Source of the DNA: Chionis minor
Taxonomy: Eukaryota; Chordata; Aves; Charadriiformes; Chionididae
NCBI GenBank assembly: GCA_013398295.1
Contig: VZSF01009943.1
Span: 186,001 to 250,000, forward strand
Length of the DNA stretch: 64,000 nt
Direction of reading: 5' to 3'
Shown here: piece after piece, positions 27,664 to 39,600 of the stretch
Numbering within the stretch: position 1 is the stretch's first letter
How the letters are laid out: each line of letters begins with the position of its first letter
Notes under the pieces: generated by a model
The model's database searches: none
What the model saw: only the letters and a program-made list of their open reading frames with translations
What the model was told of the DNA's origin: nothing
Made by a program: the position numbers and the translations under genes

Positions 27664-30600
27664 ACACTGTTTCCCTTTGTGCCCTTCTGGTACAAAACCA
27701 GATGTGTTCATCATCCCTGCATGAATGCAGAGGGTGCAGCTGTTTGTTCATCACACCGTCACTCACTAATACAGTTGGATGATGTGGATTTGCCAGATTG
27801 AAGCCTCTCGAGCTTGTGCAGCTCAAGCACAGTAGAAGCCCAATTCCACGTTGTCCAGCTCTTCAGTTTATCTGTAAGGTTAATGAATCCACTATCCATA
27901 TTAGAGATGTGTTTAGGATCAAGCAGGGAGCAGAAAAATAACTAGGTTGTGTGCAAAGACCGTGGTTTCCCTTAAGGCAGAGCAATTGCTTTACTTCTGC
28001 AAGAGACCCCAGACTGCAGCTGCTGCCTAAGCAAGAACAGAGCTAGAATCCATCTTCCTGGCCTCTATTCCTGCTATTTTGGTGCCTTGTTGAGTCTTTT
28101 TGCTGTGGTGCTTCTTTCCCTCTGAGGAAACAGCTGTTCTAAGGCACCAGTGCATTTCAGATGAACACTGCTGCTGTATCTAGTAGTTGTCTTGTTTGGT
28201 TCAGTCTTCTTTCTCCCTGGCCAAAGTCTTGTGCTGTATTATTTAGCTGACCAAAGCCAATGTCATTGTGTTCCACTTTGTTTGACACTATATTGATTAT
28301 CAGCTAGTTCAGGACAGTTAAATCTACTGTGTGAGCCTCTTATGTTTTAGTTAATGGAATAATTCATAGCATCTGTAGGTATTCTTGCTTGCTGGACTGG
28401 TACTAAGTACAACATCTAAAACAGTTGAAACTGTTTTACTTAATTACATGCAGGTGAAATAGGTAGGCCTGATGTCTGTAGAATATAATTCCACATATTC
28501 TCATAATATTCTATGGTTTATACTTACTGAAACAGGAAAGGTAGAAGGTTGCCGTTCACAAATTCACTAAATTAGAAAATGTAAGATGCCAAATTCTTAA
28601 TTAAAATTCCATCCTATAAACTATTTAAAATGCAGTTTAATGTTGGCCTGGAATTTATATAAGGGGAAAATTGCCATATATGTTCACCCCCTTCATGTTA
28701 GTACTGCTGTTTACATCATATTCTTGACTGTATTACAGTAAGTACTGCATTAGCTCACTTAGCTTCCAGTTTGTCTTTTAAAAACAAAAAAGTGCTGTGA
28801 TGAATGGTCCTGGCCTTGGAGAAACTGCTAAACCCCAGCACCTGAGTTTTCTGCACTAAACTGCCCTATCCAACCAAAATTTAATTTAGAAAGGAATGAA
28901 TAAAAAATGGCAGTAGTGTTTTGTCTGCTCAGATCCAGTTTAGAGATAAACACCTTTAGACTGACCAGCTATTCTGTAATCTGCTTAAATTTCTTAGTTT
29001 GTCACTTGTCACAGTAAGTTGAACTTAACTGAGCGCGCATGCACATTAAGCACGTGCGGGGGTGCTACTAGCTATGAGGGGGCCTGTGGATTTTCTCCTT
29101 GGTTGTTTAGATCTTTGCAAACCAATACAAGGAAAAGATGCAGAGGAGATACTTAGTTTGAATGTAAATTTTGATTTCATATGTGGAGTGCCTATCACAA
29201 TTACGTCTGAGTTTGGGGCAAGGCACGAAGCAGGTGTTCAGGTTGAACTTAATCCGTTGTAGTTGTAATCCCGGCTGTATTTGGGATCTGCTGTGTCTGT
29301 GACTTCACATGTCACTACTTGGAATTTCGTGCGATAGCAGTGATTTTCATTGGGTCTTACAAAGTTTCCTAGCTAAACAAATAGGCTGCTGGCTGCTGTA
29401 CAGGTCTGAAGACTATAGAGTGCATGAGTCTGTTCCCATCTCCCCACCAGTGTGAGGGACCAATGCATGTGGACTGCAGTGGTGCTCGGGCAGAGGACTG
29501 GACCGCAAATCCCCACCCCCCATCTTGCTGCATTTTGTTTTTCCTCGTTTGTAGACCTTTAACTGTTCCAGTGCTTTCTGTCAGTTGTCTCTCTTGGTGA
29601 ACAGCTTGCATTCTTGGATCTGTGAGTATAATTAGACAAACTTAGCATTTCACTTAAACATTTCTATTTCAGTAAGCAATAATATTTTTTCAACTAATAG
29701 CACTAAATAAAAAGTCACAAATTAAATCACAAATTCTTACAGCTCATAAACAAAACTTTAAAAGATACTTGGCACAATTTAAAGTATAAGCATAAAAATC
29801 TAGGCCAATAAATAGATCAACTTTCTTGGTAGACTACACCAGAAAGCTGCATGCTTAAATCTAGAACAGTCTGGGTAGTGGAAGATGAAAGCCTGTTACT
29901 TCATGATGCTGTTTAGCATCTGATGTGAAATGAGTTGATGTCAGTTTACTTCTCTTCCTGGGCACCTACATCTAAAAAATTAAAATAACCTTTGAAGGTA
30001 CAGCAGAGACAAAGTACTGAACAACTTTCATTTCAAGGCATAGCCATATTGCTGCATGTCAGCTTGTATTGATTTTTAACTGGGCCTTTGGCTTTGCAAA
30101 TAGGATTTACCTTATTTGACTACAAGAACTGCAGCAGTAATTTTCTCTGATGTAAGGAATGGTTACTAGAGTTAAGTGTCTAATTACATAGCAAAATGGT
30201 AGAGGATGTTTGCTCTTTCTCATTCATATCTAGTATGGCATGCTTTTTCTGCTTCCTAGTTACAGTTGATGAAATAAGCATTGCATTTCTAATATAAAAA
30301 TGCATGCTAAATTTCCAGGAAAATGGGGGATAACTGCAGAGCTACAAAAAGTGAACATCATGTTTCGTTCCCAAAGTGAATTTGATCAGAGATTAGATTT
30401 TTGCCCATGAAGGTATCAGGAAATTTTCTAGGGATTTGATTCTGTTTCAATGAAATACATAAAGAAAAATGTTAAGTACTTGATTTGTAACTCAATGCAA
30501 GAAAGAAATGACTACTTTTGGTTTGTTTCAAGTGCATAATTTAAAAATCCACAATGATTTTTGACCGGAAGTTTCTGGGGTTTTTTTGACACTTGACTTT

Positions 30601-33574
30601 AAAAACTGAATGTATTTCTACAGCTTTGACTTCTCATTTGAGCAGGAAGACGTTCTTTCCCACTTAACTTTGTTTTTTAGCTTTTAGAGTGTATTAGCAA
30701 GCTTCAAGCATATAATATAATGAAGAATACTACATTGTTCTCTTACTGTCAGCACTACTTCATACCGATGAAGCAGGATTTCTTCTCGACTACAAGCTTC
30801 TAAAGCTAAGGTTATCTGTGAACTCTGAAGTATTCACAAAGTGCTCAGCACTGTTCAAGACAGAAAAGTCAGTCAAATGTCAAGAGCTTTACTCCACAGA
30901 AAGGTTAATAGTTTGTTACATAAGCACAGCATTTTTCTCACTGTTTTTCACTTTATGCGTAGTAAAAATGCAGGGATTAGGACTGGTGGGATATTTTTTA
31001 ATATATACAACCAGCTGAGATTTCTAATGATTTACAATAAATGCTGTATGTGTCTCCAATTTGAATTGTCACAGGTAATGTTAATCATGTAATTAGATGC
31101 ATGAACTGCAAATTCAGTTTACAGGGAGGGACACTGTTTATGTCTGTTTGTGGTCAGATGTGATGTCAGTCAGGTGATGGGATGTTCAGAAGGCAGCTTT
31201 CAGCATGATTCTATGAGCTGTTTAGGACTAGTCTCTTGTGACAGTTTGTTCTTGCAGTTTAAAGCCCTTCCTTAAGTCTCCCTCTTGGCTTCATTAAATT
31301 AAGTCTCTTCAGTGGAATGAATTTGTACTGTGGTTGGACTTTATTATTGCTGAGCCTAAACTGTAACCTCTTAGGGACAGATTAGTGTCTGAGATATGAG
31401 CACATCATGGTCTGTGTGGTGCTTCTGATCTAAAACTTAACCATGGCATGAGCTACCAACAGTAAAAGCATTTGGTTTTGAGCCAGTCTGACTAATCTGT
31501 AGGAAATACAAGCCCAGGAAGTGAAATAAGGACCTGTGAAGCCCTCAAAGGGAAATTCAGCTCATCTGTCTGGCTCCTTCCCCATCTCCATTGACTGGCT
31601 AGGTACAGGGAAGCAACAGAAAAAGCCACGTGTTGCTCCATGCTTGGGCTGTCTCTTCAGTGTTTTGCCCTTGGACTGGTTGCTGATATTCCAGGATCTC
31701 CTCATCATGAGGACCACTGCATCACCCCTATCTCTCATATCCCTGGTAGAGACCTTAACAGTCAAGAAAAACCCTATATGCCAGTGTCTCTTATGGCAGT
31801 TGTGCATGTATGTAGTATGTTGTGCAGTCATAGGCAAAAGTCTCAGGATGGGACAGAGAGTAAGTCAGAAAAAACTGGTCTAATCAGTCTGAGTTCCCTC
31901 TCTTCTGAAGCCTGTGGCTTCAGGGAGCAGCTCATCCTGTCATGATGACTAGTGCTGAGCAGCAGTAGGGTGGGCTTAGGGCTTCTGGTGGTTTCGGGCT
32001 TCCTCTGCTCCTTGCTTTGTGCCAGCTGCTGCAGCTGCACCTCTTCAGAGCAGCTGTGTCTTCTACCCCATTCAAAACTGAGAGGGGGGAAAAATGGGTG
32101 GACTGGGTGTATGATGGGGGCATGGGGAAGAAGCATGAGAACTGCTGCTCCCATTATACACTAGGTTTTCATGCACATAAGTGACTTACTTTTTTCCCTT
32201 GACTACTGTAGCAAATGCTCTAGTTTTGTTAGTAAAACAAAAACAACCTTTTTATTGCTTCTTATATTTGGAAAGTGATGTATTATAGGTTTCTAAACTG
32301 GAGGTTTAGTAAAGAGTACAGACATTAGTTTCCTTTCAAGCTACTCTGGGCCTTTCTTGTTTGCTTTGTATGGCAAGGGTCTAGAGATTTCTTTTATTTC
32401 CTTCCCGGCCATTGTTTTCGGTACAAAGTGTTTTTTTCCTTAATATTCAGACATTTTATCGCCTCACTTCTTTTAAAACTGAGTTTCTTTTTTTCTTTTT
32501 TTATCACACAAAAGAATACTTTTAGCTGATTGAGTTCTATCCATTGCCAACTGTGGACTCTTTTGTCTTGCTAGTCCAGCATCCTTTATAAAATGAGGAC
32601 CATTGAGCAAGTACTCGCAGGCTCCCCACTGAGCACAATTGTACTTGAAAGGTGTGGTACTGTACCAGTGTAACATGTAAAGGCTGCAGTTTAGAGGGCT
32701 TGAATGCATTGCAATTTCTACCTTTTGCTTTGTGAAAGAAGTGGGATTGTGCTGTGAGATAATAAATCCACCTATTTTTAGTTTGGTGCGGTTGTGACAA
32801 GTGGGTGAACAAAGAACCAGTTGAATGCACTTGCTGTTGTGTTGAAACGGGCTAAAAGTTCCCATTCAAGTGGTTTCAGCACAGTACAGCTAACAGGCAA
32901 TTTTCCATTTATGTACACAAACCTTCTAGAAAGACAGCTGTGTGGTTGGATTAATTTCTAGCAGTAAATTGAATAAAAGATATTTTGAAGGAGGACTTGG
33001 GAATTCCTTTCGAAAACATTGAAAGCAGAACTTTCAAAGCTTTCCTTTATTTGATCCCTTGCCTTCACAGTGCCTACTATAAGATTTAAAGAACTGAAAA
33101 TATTGTCCCCTATATGGAGATACACAACAGGAAATGTGTGCTTTTTCAAAGCAATGAGATAGAATTAGGATCAAAATATCCTGTAACACTTTCTACTTGA
33201 AAAATATACTGGTTTACTTTTAAATAAATGATTGAAATTCACACAGAGGAGCTCAAATGTTTGTGCTTGAACAAGCTGTAAATGAGCTATATAAAAATGT
33301 TTTGAAAACAAGAATGTATTCTATACCAAACCTGTTTTCATAGAGGAATGAAATTTGGAAAGAGGAACATCTTGATCTGCAAGGTTATCGATTTTGATGC
33401 TAGTCACACGCAAAACTTGATGTGGGTTTTAACTGTGGCTAACAGACTGGTGAATTACTCCAGACAGAACTATAGTGAACAGTCTTTTTTTTTTTTTCTG
33501 AAAGATGATCTTTGGATGCAGGTCTCACAGTTGCATAAATCAGCTCTTAAAAGAAGTCTTGTTTGTGTCTGAGC

Positions 33575-33632
33575 AAACTAGATTATCCCTTATAGGTCCT
33601 TCTGGCCTGAAACCTATGACTTGGTATGATCT
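33575..33632 (+). mobile_element. ancient CR1/L3-like LINE 3' terminus
   Basis: The stretch reads 'aaactagattatcccttata' then 'ggtccttctggcctgaaacc' and 'tatgactt'. This matches the old amniote CR1-type 3' end (ctagatgatc..ggtcccttctggcctt..tctatga) in the forward direction. Only the last ~60 bases are recognisable. It is within the intron about 1.7 kb before the terminal exon. Confidence 0.55.
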
Positions 33633-35319
33633 AATGTATATTATAACATATCCAAGTTGTTCGAGTAAGAGAAGAGCTATGTGCAATACAGGCATAACAA
33701 ACCTCTGATCAATGGTGAAGAGCATCCCACTGAAGTGTTTTCATGTGGTGCAGGCTTGGGGAATACTGCTGCAGTGTCTTATCTGTGGAGAGATACCAAT
33801 GGTGGTGAACCAACATCCCGTAGCAGTACTGCAGTTTGCTCAGCCTGGTTGTGCTGTGAGTGAACTCCAAAACTCAAAAGTGTTTTGATTTTTGCTTTTA
33901 CCTGAGCCTTCCCTCAAACTTTCTCTGCAGATTTGATGTAGGGATGTCCGAGGAACTGTACGGACTTGCAGAGTGACAGTGGGCTTGTCTGCAATGTGTT
34001 CCACGTGTAACATCGACCCTAAGGGGCCAAGCAAATCACTTCCTCAGTGACGTTTGCTCACTCTCCTCCCCTTCATCCAGTTGTATACAGGCAAGGCTGA
34101 CTAGTTCATATTTCTTCTGAATTTGTGAAGTTTTGTTTGAAACCCACCCAAAGATACTGGTAAGCTCCTTGTGTGCAGTGGTGAAGTCCAAAGATTACCC
34201 AGTGCTCTGGAAAAGCGTCTAGAATATACCATCTGGAATATAGCATACTGTGAATGTTGCAGTGTTGCTGTTTCATCTGAATATATCAACAAAATCTAAA
34301 CTCCTTAAGAAATGACAAATTGGGGTAAGAAGCTGAAAAGGGATGTGAAAGTTGGTCTTGTTCTGTGTGGATCTGCTTGTTAAGAAAACAATTGCCATGT
34401 GTATGTGAGACTGGAGTCACTTAACCAGTAAGGTATAGAAGCCCAGGAGTTTGTTCTCCTGGCTCTTGCCACCTCTGGTGGGAGCCCTTACTATTTCACC
34501 CTCATTGCATGCCTGTATGAGGCAGAACTTAGAAATTTCTCACTTATTAAAATCTGAGTTCTGCTGTCTGTAGTTCTGTTTTTTCTTAAATGTTGCTTTT
34601 GGATTCAGTCAAGGATCCCTTACAGTTACCTGAGGGACAGAGGTAGTGTATATACTGAGGTTTTCTTTTTCCTTTGTCTGAATAAAGGTGAGTCCCCCTC
34701 TGTTTTTAATATACTATTCATTCAAACAGAATTGCTTGAATTCCTGAGTTCTTGTTCAGATGGTACCCAAATGTAGGACAAACTAAGCTGACTCTGGAGC
34801 AAGATGCTTCCAGTTGAAGCTTGGTTTTTCTCCTGTTTTGAGGTTACCCAAATGTGCCAGTTGCCTTGCAAACTCTTGCTGTCTCTGAGGTGAGGCCCAA
34901 GGGCTCATTGTCTGCATGCTTGGGAACTTGGAGAAATTAATTGTTGACTAGGCTGCAGTGCAGCTGTCTGACCTAAATGCTGATGTTGCCAAGTGCTATA
35001 CTCTGCATTCGCTGGAAAGCTAATACATCAAACTGGGTGTCTTTAGCTCCTTATTTAGTTGACTAAAGCTAGGGTTTTTTTGATTTTTCTGCATAAAAAA
35101 GGGGCCTGCTAGTTTTTCTCACTGGTGGAAGTCTACATAGGCAAAGTATCTGCACAAAGCCAGATTGCCTAGTAACTAAAGACCATTCTTCCTTTTTCTT
35201 CATGCCCCTCATTGTTTCCAGGATTGCTTTAAACATATGTGGCACTCTGATTTTGAGTACATACTTTTGATCCACTCAAGGATGTAAGGGATTTCTTCTG
35301 CTCCACCTCTACAGTCATG

Positions 35320-35351
35320 GTTAATATATTGATGTATTTTTTTAATTGCAG
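35320..35351 (+). promoter_or_regulatory. 3' splice site of the terminal exon
   Basis: A pyrimidine-rich tract, 'tgtatttttttaattgcag', ends in AG at 35350-35351, immediately before the long open frame of the terminal exon. A TTAAT-type branch-point candidate lies about 30 nt upstream (around 35321). The frame of the downstream exon makes this a phase-0 junction. There is no competing AG in the pyrimidine tract, so the acceptor position is well defined. Confidence 0.85.
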
Positions 35352-35675
35352 ACTTTAAAAAATTCCAAAAGTCTTTGCTCCCTTGACTATGAAGATGATG
35401 ATGACGACACACAAATGAAGACAATTGTTTCATCCCCATGTGACTCAAACGATCTTATGAACATCATCACCCCTGGTTCCAGTCCGATGAAAGAACCACT
35501 GGATGAAGTAAGGCATCATGGGTCATGCCAAGGTAGCTTCAAAACAAGGGATTATAAGAAAGCAGCTGCAGTGTGTGAAAGCGATGAGGACACAAGTGAT
35601 TGTGAGAGCACTGAAGAAGGCATCTTTCCGCTAGACTGTGGGGACTTGGACCTAGAGCAGATTGAAAACAACTGA
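35352..35675 (+). CDS. 3'-terminal coding exon of an acidic serine-rich protein (partial)
   Basis: This is the only convincing protein-coding exon in the window: 107 codons from the phase-0 acceptor at 35351 to TGA at 35673-35675. Visible features of the peptide are: an SLCSLDYEDDDDDT acidic run (exon residues 7-20, encoded by a short GAT/GAC run); proline-directed sites SSP (27-29), ITPGSSP (39-45); a second acidic serine/threonine cluster ESDEDTSDCESTEE (76-89) with several casein-kinase-2-type S/T-x-x-D/E contexts; and an acidic, leucine-containing C-terminus ending DLDLEQIENN. No membrane segment, enzyme motif or folded domain is visible; it looks like a disordered C-terminal tail. The rest of the protein is encoded upstream of this window or in exons I could not identify. 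I do not recognise the gene firmly. A CCSER/FAM190-type serine-rich protein came to mind, but this is unverified and I assign no symbol. Confidence 0.85.
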   Translation, partial: TLKNSKSLCSLDYEDDDDDTQMKTIVSSPCDSNDLMNIITPGSSPMKEPLDEVRHHGSCQGSFKTRDYKKAAAVCESDEDTSDCESTEEGIFPLDCGDLDLEQIENN

Positions 35676-36537
35676 GACTCGAAGTTGTGTGCTAGAATCA
35701 GAGTTGTTCTAAATTAAAACGATAGAGGATTACCTTTGCCATGCATAATCCATGTCCCTGAATCTCTGTATTGCCTGTCTTGGGCCTGTGTTAGAAGAAA
35801 TGTTTCAGGTGGGGGAAAAAACGTGAACCATTGTTACCTGTTTAGTCTATTGATCAATATGTGGATGACAACAAAAAAGTAGGAGGTTAAATGTTATTTT
35901 GAACATTGAGGAATAATTTTGATTAAAAATTTCCTAACAGATATTTTGCATTTTTATGGCTTTTACAGTTCTGGAGAAAAAGCATCTCTATTTTGAAATG
36001 AATTTTCAGAAGGGCATTCTATAAAACTAAATCTGTCTACAGTGATTCTGGTGCGGGTATATGTTGCTTTTGTTAAAGAGCTTAATGTGAAAAGTGAATT
36101 GCATAACAAAATTGGTAATAAACCTTCAGATGGAACTATTAAATACCTGGTTGACAACTGGTCCAAAATACTGAACTGCCATCTTTGACAGCATCTGGTT
36201 AAAAAAACTTCATAACATGTACAAATGTTCTTTTCATACATTCAGGACTTTTTGATCAAAATATGGTAGTGACCTTAAAGGTTAACATTTTCCATGATTT
36301 TACTACTTGAATTGTTTTCTAGCCTGAAGCAATGCTAATTTAGGTGGGATAAAACTGCAAGTAGCTGCCCACCTACTTGGTCATTATGTTTTCTGTGGTT
36401 CAAAAGAATGTACAACAAGAGCACTTGAACTTTTAGACAGGGACTTTGTAATGATCAATTCCCCAGGAGGTGATCCCTTCAGCAATACTAGAAGGAAAAT
36501 AGTCCTTGACTTAAATAAAATGACATTTTGCTTTGCA
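35676..36537 (+). other. 3' untranslated region of the terminal exon
   Basis: AT-rich sequence between the TGA and the predicted cleavage site, with no competing splice donor of note. A possible proximal poly(A) signal, AATAAA, is at 36117-36122, but its downstream region is poor in GT. The main signal is at 36514-36519. Its length of about 860 nt is ordinary for a vertebrate 3' UTR. Confidence 0.7.
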
Positions 36538-36550
36538 CTTGTGTCTGCTT
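36514..36550 (+). terminator. poly(A) signal, cleavage site and downstream GT-rich element
   Basis: AATAAA at 36514-36519 is followed 18 nt later by a CA dinucleotide (36536-36537) suited to cleavage, and then by GT-rich 'gtgtctgctt' at 36541-36550. Spacing and order match the canonical vertebrate polyadenylation signal. It lies about 840 nt beyond the stop codon of the terminal exon. Confidence 0.75.
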
Positions 36551-36610
36551 ATGAATTTTACTAGTGGAAAATGTGTAGTCCGTGGCGGATTCTATAATAT
36601 GTGCAGGATT

Positions 36611-36635
36611 GGGGGGTGGGGTGGGGGAGGAAGGG
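36611..36635 (+). terminator. G-run cluster, possible MAZ-type/G-quadruplex transcription pause element
   Basis: Four G-runs (G6, G4, G5, G3) separated by one to five bases lie on the RNA-like strand about 75 nt past the predicted cleavage site. Known G-rich MAZ-type elements and G-quadruplexes placed just after poly(A) sites promote polymerase pausing and termination, so the position is suggestive. The role here is inferred. Confidence 0.4.
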
Positions 36636-39600
36636 AAGTGGGTGCCAGATTTCAGGTCATCTGAAAAGAAAGTGACATCAAATTAATCTGGGGAGCTACA
36701 GAATAACTCATGCTGGATCCCAAGTTTGTCTCGGATGTTACATATACTAATCATCTCAAATGTAATGCTGTATTCATTGCAGGCTATTGCAACACATACT
36801 TCTGTTCAGCTACAATAAGGATTTTCATGAAAAAGGGGGAAATTAATCTCGAAATGGTTTCAAATTGGATAGAAATGGGGAAGCTTGGATTATGACACTT
36901 CAGTGTGTCATGTTAGTCTGCTGAAATGAGCCAACTCCTACTGTAACTTGTGCCATAAAACCAAAAATCTAGCAATAGATTTGAAGTCAGCTAATGAAAT
37001 GTGATTAAAATAATATCTTGAGGCGTATGTAAAGGCTGTGTCAGTGTATGACACAGGCTCTGGCCTTGTGATTAGGGTCAGCCTTTGATCCTAAAGAGAA
37101 TTGGCCTCTAATTACTGAACCAGCTTACATAACTCAGTATCTATACAAAATTTTAAAAGTTTGGGTAGCTAGTAAAAAGCTCTAAACTTTTTTTTTCCCT
37201 TGCTTTTATGACTCCTACTGCATGTACACCTACAAGTGGCAATAATCTGTTGTATTGATACTGGTATACGTGCATAGTGAGGTGCAAGAACACTGCAAAG
37301 ACTTGTTGGGTTCTTGCTATGTTCATATATATCGTGTGGGAGAAAGTGAAGCTGCTTACTGTCGACAAAAATCATTGTCCTTTTTCTAGATGAGTAAACA
37401 AAGTGAGTTGCTGTTGGGGCAAAGACTTCAGTTCCTTCAGAAGCTCCCATTAACTATGTGTGTCTTACCCCACAGATAGTTTTCTCTGTAGCATGGGGCT
37501 ACAGATGGCGGCATACACATCCATAAAGCTATTTGAAATAATGTTACACAACTGAGGATCACTAGTCTTGCTGCTACTTCAAGAAGTAGGAAATGAGGTA
37601 CAGCCAGTTTCCCCTGGTGGGTAGATGGGATGTGTGCTATAGTGTGGCAACTGGTCATCGTGGGTAATGGAACAACTCAGCTCCCTCTTGGACTGCAATT
37701 ACTAGTGGCAGAACTACATTTCTCTTGGTGTAGTCTTCTTAATTGAGCAATAGAAGTAAGTAAAATTGAATCAATGTTAATGCAGGATTGCAACAAAGGC
37801 CAATAGTACAACTGGGATCACTTAAAAGCTAATTTCCCTATTTGAAAGCACTCTAGATAAAAGTGTAATAGCATGGAATGAGAAAGCTAATGTGGCAGTC
37901 CATTTGGCTCTTCTTCCCCCAAGGAAGACAAGCTCCTGGAAGAAGTAAAAGAAGGAAGTACTTCAGAGAGCATGAATAAAAGGAGGTAAGATGTACTTTG
38001 CCAAGAGAAAACAAGAACTGAAGGTATTAATAAGATGGTGATAGAGCAAAGGCCAAAGTAGAAGACTAGATAATATTTATTCTAGCTCTGAAATATGGTC
38101 TGGCTGTGTTCTCAATGAATTAACTTTTCTAGCCTCAAAGGCAAGGTTTTCCGCTTACCTTCTTGCAGGTGTGCTGTTTCCAGTCAACACAAAGCCATGT
38201 TCCTACCCACACGCATGGGGCAGGAAGGGGTTTCCCAAGTGAGGGTACAGACACATTTACTTATGGTAACACAGGACTCAGTCTCTTGGTAAGCCAGCTG
38301 TTAAAACTCTAAATAGCCTTTTTGTGGAAACAAACAGAAAGGAGTGATTTTAGGTGCTGGAACAAGCTTCATGAAAGTAGGAAGTAGTAATTATCTAGTT
38401 TAGGTTCTTATTAGTGGTTGACAGGAAAATAAGTAGTTGAACAGCTGTGCAGTAATGCTGGTAAATGAAGAAATCTGCTGAAAGGAATCTGTGTACTTTG
38501 CCTACAGATGCTAGTGTAATCCCCCCTGAGAACCAAGACTGAAAGGAATTATTGGTTAAAACTTACTTCAGATGGGGCAGGCTTTGGCTCTGCATCCCTC
38601 CCCCCTTCCCTAGATCTGAAGTCCTACTCCAGAAGAAATTCAGATGATGAATTTGGCACCTTTGTTGCACTTGATTACAGGATAAAATCTGTAGTGGCTG
38701 TTGGGTGAATACAGAAGGTGGTTTGCAAAAAGGGAAAGCATGGTTTCAGAGATTGAATCGTATTTGGAAATGGGCTGAGCAAGGCTGTAAGCAGCTCCGC
38801 TCTGGGAGGGGTTTCCTTCCGTCTTGCACCCAGTGTCAGAACGGAAGACGGTATTGCGTGGGGTTGTGGGAGTTGCTCTAGGTCACTTATCTCTCATTTT
38901 TCATTAGCACCCTGGATAACAAGTAGTCTGCATGTTGAATTTGCAGTCAACAGGAAGCTGGACAGATGTGAAAGATAAGATAGCACTAGAATTCAAAAAT
39001 AGTCTTGGCAACTTGCAGAAATGGTTGCAACGGGGAGGAGATGGTGGGGAAAGGCAAGATCCTTTTCAGCGAGGCACTAAATTTAGGTAGGGTTAAACAA
39101 CTGCGTGAATTCAGAGCCATGCCAACTAGTTAGCTTTATTTCAGGTAAGGGATCTGGCAGTTTGTCCTGCTGGTGGTAGAGAAGCAAGCTTCAGGCTGAG
39201 GCTCACAAATGGTGGTATATTGGTGAGACTGAAGATAATCCTGTGCTTCCCAGGAGCACCTGTAAGTATACAACTTGAGACCCTGCACTTAGGACTGGAG
39301 AGAGTGCGGTGGAGAGTGGCGTGACTGATACCTTTAAAAGGTAGGAAAATGCACTTGTGAAGATGCACTGAAAGAAGTGAGCTTGAAATCCTATGGTAGA
39401 CTGGGCGGAAACTGCAGCTAGGATGAGTGGTGGTTTCTTCTAAGACCAAATAATAAAAAAAAAATTATAAGGAATTGCTGAACAGATGCGTGAGGAGACA
39501 GTAGTAGCTCTTCCGCAAATGGAGATTTATTAAGAGCAAACATCTGTCAGGAGCAGTAGCTACATCTTAGCTTGCTCTGGGGCAGGGGAAAAGGCTGTCT

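Larger units (their letters stand above)
1..35351 (+). other. intronic sequence of the plus-strand gene ending at 36.5 kb
   Basis: Lies upstream of the splice acceptor at 35350-35351, so at least its distal part is intron. I could not support any upstream coding exon: open frames here are short (mostly under 110 codons), lack paired splice sites in frame, and use AT-rich, stop-dense sequence. Content seen: a CR1 3' end near 0.85-1.1 kb, possible very old CR1/L3 relics near 4.5 and 33.6 kb, scattered A/C-rich low-complexity runs (about 705-755 and 6220-6280), T-runs (3022-3037, 33485-33497), and a candidate enhancer near 23.2-23.7 kb. The plus strand is T- and G-biased throughout, as expected for the coding strand of a long transcribed intron. 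Small exons could be hidden here and would need homology to detect. Confidence 0.6.

Noticed and set aside
31340..31430. Resemblance to an old SINE-like 3' tail (ctgtaacctcttagggacag ... gtgtggtgcttctgatct)
   Set aside because: Only loose similarity over a short length; not enough to place in a family.
32473..32865. 130-codon minus-strand frame in AT-rich intron
   Set aside because: Unusually long for its composition, but a second minus frame (32537-32830) is open across the same bases, the lysine-rich end comes from a T/C-rich tract, and no domain is recognised.
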